A program made the translations under genes and the position numbers. From positions 1 to 64,000 of the forward strand of contig NZ_JAEUXJ010000011.1 in NCBI RefSeq assembly GCF_016775475.1: DNA of 64,000 nt, written 5' to 3'. The stretch's first letter is position 1. Each line of letters starts with the position of its first letter. Source of the DNA: Belnapia mucosa (GTDB lineage Bacteria > Pseudomonadota > Alphaproteobacteria > Acetobacterales > Acetobacteraceae). The notes below the pieces were generated by a model. That model made no database searches. It was not told the DNA's origin and worked only from the letters and a program-made list of their open reading frames with translations. This document shows, one piece after another, positions 1-6,838 of the stretch.

Positions 1-181
1 ATCCGTCTCATGCTCCACCGCCTCGCTCACCCGAACCGCAAGCGACTTCCTGCCCCGTAGCTTTCAAAACAGCCTTTTAGATATCGGCCTGCCGCAACGC
101 CCGGCCCGTCACGCTGGCACTACCCGCGCATTTCCGGGCATCCATGCTCGGGATCGTCAGCCGGACCGGAGGTAAAGACCC

Positions 182-203
182 GGCTCGGCGATCAGGCCGA
201 GCC
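182..203. repeat. Perfect 8-bp inverted repeat
   Basis: Arms GGCTCGGC (182-189) and GCCGAGCC (196-203) are separated by GATCAG. It lies just before a small plus-strand frame in a poorly coded stretch. There is no T-run after it, so an intrinsic terminator is not supported; it may be an operator or chance in GC-rich DNA. The rest of 1-222 shows no convincing gene. Confidence 0.35.
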
Positions 204-222
204 TCACCCCGAGGACACCATC

Positions 223-446
223 ATGCGCTACTGCGAGATCGTCCGGCGTCCAGCCACGACTAACAGCCATGCCTTCACGGCCGACATCGCCGTCAATCCT
301 GCCACCTTCGACGACTTCGAGCGGGCCATGAAGGACCGCCACGATGTCCGGCGCTTGGCCCAGATCGATCGCCCAACGTCTGGGTGACGCCCATTGCCTG
401 CACGACCGAGAGGGTCAAGGCGGAGGTGCGGGGCGCCTGGGGCTGA
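223..446 (+). pseudogene. Small hypothetical frame, probably frameshifted
   Basis: An ATG at 223 opens a 54-codon frame that stops at 387. The reading becomes protein-like again in another frame just before that stop (NVWVTPIACTTERV...) and runs to a TGA at 444-446. Joining the two gives a plausible protein of about 74 residues that ends 21 bases before the convergent dodecin gene. This suggests a one-base indel near 370-376, but no family is recognised, so the whole could be non-coding. Together with the inverted repeat at 182-203 it is all that can be reported for the first 467 bases. Confidence 0.25.
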
Positions 447-467
447 GCGTCGCCTGCTGCTCTAACC

Positions 468-674
468 TTAGTCGAGCGTAAATCCGACCTTGAGGGTCAC
501 TTGGTAATGCCCAACCTTGCCGTCCTTCACCTCGCCACGCACTTGGACGACCTCGAACCACTTGATGTTGCGGACAGTGGCGGCCGCTCTCGTGATGGCA
601 TTTTGAATGGCGTCAGAGACGCTGGCACCAGAGGTGCCCACAAGCTCCACCAGCTTGTAGACGTGCTCGGTCAT
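468..674 (-). CDS. Dodecin family flavin-binding protein
   Basis: The 68-residue product matches the bacterial dodecin size and pattern: MTEHVYK start, a Ser/Ala-rich helix and the KWFEV strand. Dodecins are small dodecameric proteins that bind flavin (and CoA in bacteria) as buffers against free flavin. Trp39 and Gln58 occupy the places of the family's flavin-stacking Trp and flavin-contacting Gln. The ATG at 674 is preferred over longer in-frame starts because the domain begins there and GGAG lies about 9 bases upstream. The gene stands alone, facing the broken frame at 223-446. Confidence in family assignment is high; the physiological ligand is inferred. Confidence 0.9.
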   Translation of the reverse strand: MTEHVYKLVELVGTSGASVSDAIQNAITRAAATVRNIKWFEVVQVRGEVKDGKVGHYQVTLKVGFTLD

Positions 675-785
675 GATGGGCGCTCCATGCGCTCCGCTCG
701 GTCCACCCGGTGAGGCGCCCATCGATCCTGACTTCCACCGTGGCTCGGGACAAGCGCGGCCTAGACCCGGCTCGATCTCGGAATC

Positions 786-1460
786 GTGAGTAATTCCGCA
801 CCACCGACCCTGACCATCCGACATGAACAAGGCAAGGCTTGGCCCCAGGCGTTCTGGCCCAGAGGTAAAAAGACCGCAACTCCCACAATCGTCGTTGGCT
901 TGAACAACCTGGCCAAGCTGACCGCGCCGGTATTGGCGGCCTGGGCAAAAATCCTCGCCGCCCTGCCGGAGGCGCGGCTGGTGCTGCGGACCCATGCGCT
1001 GGGCGAGGCGGCGGCGCGGGACCGCTTCGCCCAGCGCCTCGGCGCGGCCGGCCTGCCGATGGAAAGGGTGGCGCTGGAGCCAGGCCTGCCGCATGCCGGG
1101 CTGATGGCGGCCTATGGCGGGATCGACATCGCCCTCGACCCCTTTCCCTATACCGGCGGCCTCACCGTCTGCGAGGCGCTGTGGATGGGCGTGCCGGTGC
1201 TGGCCGTGGCCGGGGACAGTTTCTGCGGCCGACATGCGGCGAGCCATCTGGGCAATATCGGGCTGGAGGCTTGGGTGGCGGCGACGCCTGAGGCTTATAT
1301 CGCCCAGGCCATCGCCCGGGCGGGGGACCTGCCGGCGCTGGCGGCTCTACGGGCGGGGCTGCGGGGCCGGGTCGCCACCTCGCCGCTGACCGATGCACCG
1401 CGCTTCGGGCGCAACTTGGCGGCGGCGCTCCGCCAGGCCTGGGAGGGGGCTGCTCCGTAA
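786..1460 (+). pseudogene. 5'-truncated GT41 (O-GlcNAc transferase-like) glycosyltransferase
   Basis: From about nucleotide 897 the translation matches the C-terminal half of the GT41/SPINDLY catalytic domain: NNLAKLT, then LVLRTHAL, LDPFPYTGGLTVCEALWMGVPV and the GRHAASHLGNIGL segment that binds the UDP-sugar. Full-length members have N-terminal TPR repeats and the first half of the catalytic domain, together several hundred residues, all missing here. The first 37 codons (786-896) do not resemble the family and seem to be foreign sequence joined at a breakpoint. No ribosome binding site is evident. It is best read as the remnant of a larger gene cut by a deletion or rearrangement; whether it is translated is unknown. 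Confidence 0.75.
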
Positions 1461-1591
1461 AACGTCATACCGTGCTGTTAGGGTTCCGGTAACCTTCGTC
1501 TCGGCAGGCGCGAAGCCGCCCCCATTTAGGCGGAACCGGTCGGTCCCTGAGATCGTTCCGCACCGTGGTGAGGAAGGAAGCAGGAGCGCCC

Positions 1592-2794
1592 ATGACCCTT
1601 CTCGACCAGCATCTGCTCCCGACGACCAGAAACCTGTCGGAGCGCTATGCCGCCATCCGGGACCGCACCGAACGCCTCGCCGCCCCGCTCTCGCCCGAGG
1701 ACCAGGTGGTCCAATCCATGCCGGATGCCAGCCCGACCAAATGGCACCGGGCGCATGTGACTTGGTTCTTCGAGACCTTCCTATTGCTGCCGCATTTGCC
1801 CGGCTATCGGCGGCTGCGAGAGGAGTATGCCTTCCTCTTCAACTCCTATTATGAGGCAGCCGGACCGCGGCATGCCCGACCCAAGCGCGGCATGCTGACG
1901 CGGCCCTCGGCGGCGGAGGTCGGCGAGTATCGCGCGCATGTGGATGCTGCCATGGCCCGGCTGCTGCGCGACCCACCGCTCGAGGTGCTGCCGCTGGTCG
2001 AACTCGGCCTGCAGCATGAGCAGCAGCATCAGGAGCTGTTGCTGACCGATATCCTCCATGCCCTATCGCAAAACCCGCTGCTGCCCGCCTATGACCGCGA
2101 CTGGCGCGATCCGGCGCCGCCCCCTGGCGGGATGCGGCTGCTGGAGGGGCCGGAGGGCGTGCAGCGCATCGGCGCCGAGGGATCCGGCTTCGCCTTCGAC
2201 AATGAGACGCCGCGGCACCGGACCTGGCTCGATCCCTACCGCATCGCCGACCGGTTGGTGACCAATCGGGAATGGCTCGAATTCATGGGCGATGGCGGCT
2301 ACCGCACCGTCTCCCTCTGGATGAGCGAGGGCTGGGCCGCCTGCCAGGCCGAGGGCTGGGAGGCACCGCAGTACTGGCACCAGGGCGATGGCGGCGGGAT
2401 GCAATTCGGCCTCGCCGGGCTACGGCCGCTCGACCCCGGCGCACCTGTCCATCACATCTCCTGGTACGAGGCGGAGGCCTTTGCCCGCTGGGCTGGCCGC
2501 CGTCTGCCGACCGAAGCGGAGTGGGAGGCGGCGTGCGGTCTGCCCGGCTTCCTTCAGGCCCATGATGTGGCCTGGCAATGGACCGGCAGCGCCTATCGGC
2601 CCTATCCCGGCTTCCGCCCCTGGGAGGGCGCGGTCGGCGAATACAACGGCAAATTCATGATCGGACAGATGGTGCTGCGCGGCGGCTCGCTCGCCACCCC
2701 GCCGGGCCATGCGCGGCCGAGCTACCGCAACTTCTTCCCGCCCGGGGTGCGCTGGCAATTCAGCGGGCTGCGCCTCGCGGCGGATGCGGCATGA
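1592..2794 (+). CDS. egtB: Ergothioneine biosynthesis sulfoxide synthase EgtB
   Basis: A 400-residue product with an N-terminal DinB-like four-helix domain and a C-terminal formylglycine-enzyme-like domain (WAGRRLPTEAEWE, LRGGSLATP, RNFFPP). The non-heme iron histidines are visible in WHRAH (His52/His55) and HEQQH (His142, His146). EgtB couples hercynine with a thiol donor and O2 to give the sulfoxide intermediate of ergothioneine. The ATG at 1592 follows AGGAAGGAAGCAGGAG; an upstream GTG at 1565 would extend through that site and is rejected. It overlaps egtD by 4 bases. No egtA, egtC or egtE is adjacent, so the thiol donor (cysteine or gamma-glutamylcysteine) cannot be told. Confidence 0.92.
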   Translation: MTLLDQHLLPTTRNLSERYAAIRDRTERLAAPLSPEDQVVQSMPDASPTKWHRAHVTWFFETFLLLPHLPGYRRLREEYAFLFNSYYEAAGPRHARPKRGMLTRPSAAEVGEYRAHVDAAMARLLRDPPLEVLPLVELGLQHEQQHQELLLTDILHALSQNPLLPAYDRDWRDPAPPPGGMRLLEGPEGVQRIGAEGSGFAFDNETPRHRTWLDPYRIADRLVTNREWLEFMGDGGYRTVSLWMSEGWAACQAEGWEAPQYWHQGDGGGMQFGLAGLRPLDPGAPVHHISWYEAEAFARWAGRRLPTEAEWEAACGLPGFLQAHDVAWQWTGSAYRPYPGFRPWEGAVGEYNGKFMIGQMVLRGGSLATPPGHARPSYRNFFPPGVRWQFSGLRLAADAA

Positions 2795-3747
2795 GTGCCG
2801 CCACCGCCCGTGATGCCGCGGCGCAGCAGCGCGCCGCCCTCATCGCCGATGCGCTGGCCGGGCTGACTGCCCCGCGCAAGACCCTGCCCTGTAAATGGCT
2901 CTACGATGTAGAAGGGTGCCGGCTGTTCGAGGCGATTACCCGCCTGCCCGAATACTACCCGACCCGAACCGAGATCGGCATCCTGACCGATCAGGGCGCC
3001 GCCATCGGCGCGGCGGTGGGGCCGGGTCGGGCGGTGGTGGAATTCGGGCCCGGCGATGGCGAGAAGGCGGCGCTGCTGCTCGGCATGCTGGTACGGCCAG
3101 CTGCCTATGTGCCGGTGGATATTGCCCCCGAATGGCTGGAAGGCGCGGCCAATCGCGTGAGCCTGGCGCGGCCGGGCCTGCCGGTGCTGCCAGTGGTGGC
3201 GGATTTCACGGCTTCCTTCCCGCTGCCGGCGCGGATCGGCGCGGCGCCGCGGCTCGGCTTCTTTCCCGGCTCGACCATTGGTAATTTCGAGCCCGAAGGG
3301 GCGGTGGCCTTTCTCCGCCGGGCCCGGGTGACGCTCGGGCCGGGGGCGCGGATGCTGCTGGGTGCCGATCTGGTGAAATCGCCCGCGGTGCTGGAGGCGG
3401 CTTATGACGATGCCGCCGGCGTCACCGCCGCCTTCGACCTGAACCTGCTGCACCGGCTGAACCGGGAGGCGGGGGCGGATTTCGATCCCGGCGCCTTCCG
3501 GCACCGGGCCGTCTGGAACGAGGAATTGGAGCGGATCGAGATGCATCTCGTCTCGGAACGGGCGCAGGTGGTCCATCTGGCAGGGCGGGCGATCCCCTTC
3601 GCCGCCGGCGAGACCATCCATACCGAGAGCAGCCACAAATACCGGCCCGAGCGGCTGGCGGAACTCGCCGGCGCCGCCGGCTGGCGGGTCGCGCAGCGCT
3701 GGACCGATCCGGATTCGTTGTTCGGACTCTGGCTACTCGACGCATGA
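2791..3747 (+). CDS. egtD: L-histidine N(alpha)-methyltransferase EgtD
   Basis: A 318-residue product, about the usual EgtD length. EgtD trimethylates histidine to hercynine with three SAM, the first committed step to ergothioneine. The SAM-binding loop is visible as EFGPGDGEK (residues 84-92), with PCKWLYD and LPEYYPTRTE near the N-terminus and the family's FFPGSTIGNF in the middle; the end SLFGLWLLDA is also typical. ATGA overlap with egtB and another ATGA overlap with the next gene indicate translational coupling in one operon. Cytosolic; no signal peptide. Confidence 0.94.
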   Translation: MSAATARDAAAQQRAALIADALAGLTAPRKTLPCKWLYDVEGCRLFEAITRLPEYYPTRTEIGILTDQGAAIGAAVGPGRAVVEFGPGDGEKAALLLGMLVRPAAYVPVDIAPEWLEGAANRVSLARPGLPVLPVVADFTASFPLPARIGAAPRLGFFPGSTIGNFEPEGAVAFLRRARVTLGPGARMLLGADLVKSPAVLEAAYDDAAGVTAAFDLNLLHRLNREAGADFDPGAFRHRAVWNEELERIEMHLVSERAQVVHLAGRAIPFAAGETIHTESSHKYRPERLAELAGAAGWRVAQRWTDPDSLFGLWLLDA

Positions 3748-4472
3748 CGGAGATCGCCAGCCATCGGGGCGGGGCCATCCTTTGGCCCGAAAACAGCCTG
3801 CAGGCCTTCCGCCAGGCCCTGGCCCTGCCGGCGGAGCAATTGGAGATCGATGTCCATCTCACCGCCGATGGCGAGGTGGCGGTGATGCATGACGCGACAC
3901 TTGACCGCATGACGGATGGACGTGGGCCGGTGCGGGAGCGGAGCCTGGAAGAGTTGCGCCGCCTGCGGGTGAAGGGCACGGGCGGGGAGGGGGTGCCGAG
4001 CCTCGCCGAGGTGGCGACGCTGGTGCGCGATGCAGGGCGCATCCTGCGGCTGGAGATCAAGGCGGACAGTGCCGGCCGGCCCTATCCCGGCATCGTCCCC
4101 GCCTGCCTCGCGGTGCTGGATGGGCTGGAGATGCGCCGGCGCACGGTCCTGATGAGCTTCGAGCCGATGACGGTTGCCGCTGCGGCCGCCGCGGGCGGCT
4201 TTCACCGGCTGGTGCTGCTGATGGAGTCGAAGCCCTGGCGTGGCATGGGCCCGGAGAGCGCCATTGCGCTCTGCCGCGCCTGTCGGGCGGAGGAACTTGG
4301 CCTGCCGATCAGCGAGTTGGACCGCGATGCGGTGGCCGCGCTGCGCGATGCGCGGCTGGCGGTCAGCGCCTGGGGCACGAATGACGCGGCGACGATCGGG
4401 CGGGGGCTGGAGCTCGGGCTGGACGCCATCGCCACTGATGACCCCGTGCTGGCGCTGCGGCTGCGCGGCTAG
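3744..4472 (+). CDS. Glycerophosphodiester phosphodiesterase
   Basis: A 242-residue GDPD-fold TIM barrel that hydrolyses glycerophosphodiesters to sn-glycerol-3-phosphate and an alcohol. The catalytic His7-Arg8 (SHRGG), Glu34 and Asp36 (EIDV), His49 (MHDATLDR) and the LEIKAD metal ligand near residue 102 are present. No signal peptide, so cytosolic. It overlaps egtD by 4 bases and is the last gene of the operon; two inverted repeats follow immediately. A role in ergothioneine synthesis is not known for this family, so the coupling is positional only. UgpQ-like by size, but the exact substrate is unknown. Confidence 0.88.
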   Translation: MTEIASHRGGAILWPENSLQAFRQALALPAEQLEIDVHLTADGEVAVMHDATLDRMTDGRGPVRERSLEELRRLRVKGTGGEGVPSLAEVATLVRDAGRILRLEIKADSAGRPYPGIVPACLAVLDGLEMRRRTVLMSFEPMTVAAAAAAGGFHRLVLLMESKPWRGMGPESAIALCRACRAEELGLPISELDRDAVAALRDARLAVSAWGTNDAATIGRGLELGLDAIATDDPVLALRLRG

Positions 4473-4518
4473 AGCAAACTCCGATCAGGTGGAATCAGCT
4501 GATCGGAGTAATTTGCTC
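4472..4518. repeat. Long imperfect inverted repeat after the egt operon
   Basis: Left arm 4472-4488 (GAGCAAA then CTCCGATCAG) pairs with right arm 4499-4518 (CTGATCGGAG, three unpaired bases TAA, TTTGCTC), leaving a 10-base loop. It begins inside the stop codon of the phosphodiesterase gene. It resembles in form the dispersed intergenic palindromes of Rhizobiales and related groups. It may end transcription of the egt operon, but no T-run follows. Confidence 0.7.
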
Positions 4519-4532
4519 GCTCAAACAACAAC

Positions 4533-4576
4533 CTAGAGCGGCTTCGGTGAGCCAAGGCGAACGGAAACCGCTCTAG
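4533..4576. repeat. Inverted repeat bordering the insertion sequence
   Basis: Nine-base arms CTAGAGCGG (4533-4541) and CCGCTCTAG (4568-4576) flank an imperfectly paired interior. The last four bases, CTAG, are also the left copy of the IS target duplication, so the element inserted into the end of this palindrome. Both arms end in CTAG, the sequence type favoured by IS427-group elements. Confidence 0.65.
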
Positions 4577-5304
4577 GCTCCAAACCCAATCAGCTCTGGC
4601 GGCGGTGCGGCTGGATGTGATTCAAGCTGCTGGGTGACGGAGCTTGGGTCATGGCGGGAGAGTTTTGGCTGTCGGACCGGCAGTGGGCGGCGATCGAGCC
4701 GCTGCTGCCGACGAACCAGCCCGGCGCACGTCGGGTGGACGACCGGCGCGTCATCAGCGGCATCGTGCATATGCTCAAGAACGGCGGGCGCTGGCAGGAC
4801 TGCCCGGCCTGCTACGGCCCCTCGACCACGATCTATAACCGCTACCATCGCTGGTCGGGCCGCGGCATCTGGGCGGGCATACTGGCCGCCCTGGTCGAGG
4901 CGACGCCGGGCGGGCTGCAACTGATCGACAGCACCACTGCCAAAGCGCACCGTTCGGCCGCGGGCGGAAAAGGGGGGCTGACCTCCAGGCCATAGGCCGC
5001 TCGCGTGCCAACCTGCCGCCACCTGCCTTCTGCGCCGCCGATGCCGCCTACGACAGCAACGGCCTGCGCCACTTCCTGCTCGGGCGCGGCACCACGCCCG
5101 TCATCCCGAACAACCCCACCCGCAAGACCCCGCATCCCTTCGACGAGCGCTCCTACAAAGCGCGAAACATCATCGAGCGCACCATCGGACGGCTCAAGGA
5201 CTGGCGACGCATCCACACCCGATACGACAAGCTCGCCGCCAACTTCGCCTCAGCCGTCGCCATCGCCGCCATCCTCCTCGGATGGACCTGATTGAGTCCG
5301 GACC
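4577..5304 (+). mobile_element. IS5-family (IS427-type) insertion sequence, internally deleted
   Basis: Imperfect terminal inverted repeats are visible: GCTCCAAACCCAATCAG at the left end and GGTCCGGACTCAATCAG read inward from the right end (13 of 17 identical). CTAG occurs directly outside both ends (4573-4576 and 5305-5308), a YTAR target duplication as known for the IS427 group. The element is 728 bp, shorter than the roughly 800-870 bp usual for the group, because the middle of the transposase is deleted. Ends are intact, so it could still be mobilised in trans. It sits between the egt operon and the 3' end of tetR. Confidence 0.85.
4651..5291 (+). pseudogene. IS427-type transposase, two frames with internal deletion
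   Basis: Frame A (4651-4995) encodes the DUF4096-type N-terminus (LSDRQWAAIEPLLP) and the first catalytic Asp in LIDSTTAKAHRS. A run AAAAGGGGGG at 4968-4977 would let ribosomes slip -1 into the second frame, which then reads AIGRSR as in intact relatives. Directly after GRSR the sequence jumps to ADAAYDS (second Asp), with about 35-40 residues missing, then RNIIERTIGRLKDWRR (catalytic Glu) and a stop at 5289-5291. Both halves are recognisable, but the missing catalytic-core strands make it very likely inactive. Confidence 0.82.
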
Positions 5305-5904
5305 CTAGTCCCGGCGGCAGACACCGTCGAGCGCCAAGGCAATATGGACCGCGACGATGTCGTCGCGGCCAAGCCGGCCGCTGGGCCGGTACCAGGTGCA
5401 GACGCCGGTCAGCATGGCGAGCATGGCATAGGCGGCGACCCGGACATCCTCCACCGCGAGCAGGCCAGCCGCCACGCCTTCCTCCAGCAGCGCGATCAAC
5501 CGTGCTTCATAGTCGTGGCGGAGCCCGAGGATGACCGCGGCATTGGGCGGGTCGAGGGCGCGCAACTCGAAATTGGCGATATAGACCTCGCGCTTGCGCT
5601 CCAGGTGATAGAGCACGTGATGGCCGATGAAGGCGCGCAGCCGGTCCATGAGGGCTGGGCCGGCGGCGGCGAGCGCTGCATCGGTCTCCGCCAGCAGCGT
5701 CGTCATGTGCTCATGGACCAGGTCGAAGAGCAGGTTCTGCTTGGTCCGCATATGGTTGTAGAGCGAGGCGGGGCTGATGCCGACCTCGGCCGCCAGCTCG
5801 CGCAGGTTCATGGCGGCGAAGCCCTGGCGATGGATCAGCCGCAGCGCGGCGCGGCGGATCAGGGCAGCCGTCCTCTCCCCGTTCGACCCGGCGATGCGTC
5901 CCAT
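5305..5904 (-). CDS. TetR family transcriptional regulator
   Basis: A 199-residue TetR-type repressor with an N-terminal helix-turn-helix (LRELAAEVGISPASLYNHMRTKQNLL, residues about 29-53, first part quoted in pieces) and an all-helical ligand domain with a TetR_C_33-like LTGVCTWYRP segment. The ATG at 5904 is chosen because the DNA-binding domain starts about 12 residues later; longer frames run through the operator. It is divergent from the 11-gene LIV/acyl-CoA operon with a perfect palindrome between, so it very likely represses that operon and itself, released by an acyl-CoA or similar pathway intermediate (inference). Its TAG stop lies in the CTAG duplicated by the neighbouring IS. Confidence 0.88.
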   Translation of the reverse strand: MGRIAGSNGERTAALIRRAALRLIHRQGFAAMNLRELAAEVGISPASLYNHMRTKQNLLFDLVHEHMTTLLAETDAALAAAGPALMDRLRAFIGHHVLYHLERKREVYIANFELRALDPPNAAVILGLRHDYEARLIALLEEGVAAGLLAVEDVRVAAYAMLAMLTGVCTWYRPSGRLGRDDIVAVHIALALDGVCRRD

Positions 5905-5962
5905 TGCGGCCTTTCCGTCCCAGCTGGAAACTGAAGTCGGAATCCCCTTGCGGTCAATCGGA

Positions 5963-5982
5963 AAACGAACATATGTTCGTTT
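5963..5982. promoter_or_regulatory. Perfect 20-bp palindromic operator for the TetR regulator
   Basis: AAACGAACATATGTTCGTTT is a perfect palindrome in the divergent gap, 58 bases before the tetR start and 40 bases before livG. Size, symmetry and position are those of a TetR-family operator; binding itself is inferred. It is the only such palindrome in the gap. Confidence 0.82.
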
Positions 5983-6022
5983 AGCAGCGGATCGGCACAG
6001 ATCCGGCGGGAGGGACGGAACG

Positions 6023-6838
6023 GTGGCACCAGACGCGCCGATTCTGGCGGCGGAGCAGGTGAGCCTGCGCTTTGGCGGCGTTCGCGCGCTGACGGATGTC
6101 TCCTTTGAGATCCGGCGCGGCGAGGTCTTCTCCATCATCGGCCCGAATGGTGCTGGCAAGACCTCTATGGTCAATTGCATCTCCGGCCGCTATCGCCCGA
6201 CCGCAGGGCGCATCCGCTTCGATGGTGAGGACATCACCCGCCTGCCGACCCGCAAGCGCGCCGCCATCGGCATCGGCCGCACCTTCCAGAACCTGGCGCT
6301 GTTTGGGCACATGACCGTGCTCGACAATATCATGGTCGGCCGCCACCATCTGATGCGGCACGGCTTCCTCTCCGGCATGGCCTACTGGCTCGGCGGCGCG
6401 CAACGCGAGGAGATTGCGCACCGGCGCGAGGTCGAGGAAATCATCGACTTCCTCGAGATCCAGCATGTGCGGAAAGCGCCGGCCGGCACGCTCTCCTACG
6501 GCTTGCGTAAGCGGGTGGAGCTGGCGCGCGCCATTGCACTGCGCCCGAAGCTTATCCTGCTCGATGAGCCGATGGCGGGGATGAATCTCGAGGAGAAGGA
6601 GGACATGGCCCGCTACATCCTCGACCTCAACGAGGAATGGGGCATGACCGTGCTGATGATCGAGCACGATATGGGCGTGGTGATGGACATCTCGCACCGC
6701 GTCATGGTCCTCGATTTCGGCAAAAAGATCGCCGAAGGCGCGCCGGACGCGGTGCTGGCCGATCCGCATGTGCGCCGCGCCTATCTGGGTGAGGCCGATG
6801 AGGTGGTGAGCGAGCCCGAGGAGGCGCTCGCACCATGA
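6023..6838 (+). CDS. livG: LIV-type ABC transporter ATP-binding protein (LivG-like)
   Basis: A 271-residue ATPase with Walker A GPNGAGKT (40-47), the LSYGLRKRVELARA signature (from about 157), Walker B LILLDEP (from about 178) and a D-loop/H-loop ending IEHDMGVVMD, as in LivG subunits of branched-chain amino acid uptake (HAAT) systems. GTG at 6023 is chosen because GGGAGGGA lies just upstream and the domain starts at once; longer frames cross the operator. First gene of the operon, overlapping the next by 4 bases. It acts at the inner face of the membrane with LivH, LivM and LivF encoded downstream. The substrate may be a carboxylate rather than an amino acid, judging from the ligase neighbours. 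Confidence 0.9.
   Translation: MAPDAPILAAEQVSLRFGGVRALTDVSFEIRRGEVFSIIGPNGAGKTSMVNCISGRYRPTAGRIRFDGEDITRLPTRKRAAIGIGRTFQNLALFGHMTVLDNIMVGRHHLMRHGFLSGMAYWLGGAQREEIAHRREVEEIIDFLEIQHVRKAPAGTLSYGLRKRVELARAIALRPKLILLDEPMAGMNLEEKEDMARYILDLNEEWGMTVLMIEHDMGVVMDISHRVMVLDFGKKIAEGAPDAVLADPHVRRAYLGEADEVVSEPEEALAP

Noticed and set aside
157..342. Minus-strand 61-codon frame near the window start
   Set aside because: It lies opposite the small plus-strand frame and has no ribosome site or family match.
5905..6180. N-terminal extension of tetR to 291 codons
   Set aside because: It would pass through the palindromic operator and into the livG start region, and has no TetR similarity.
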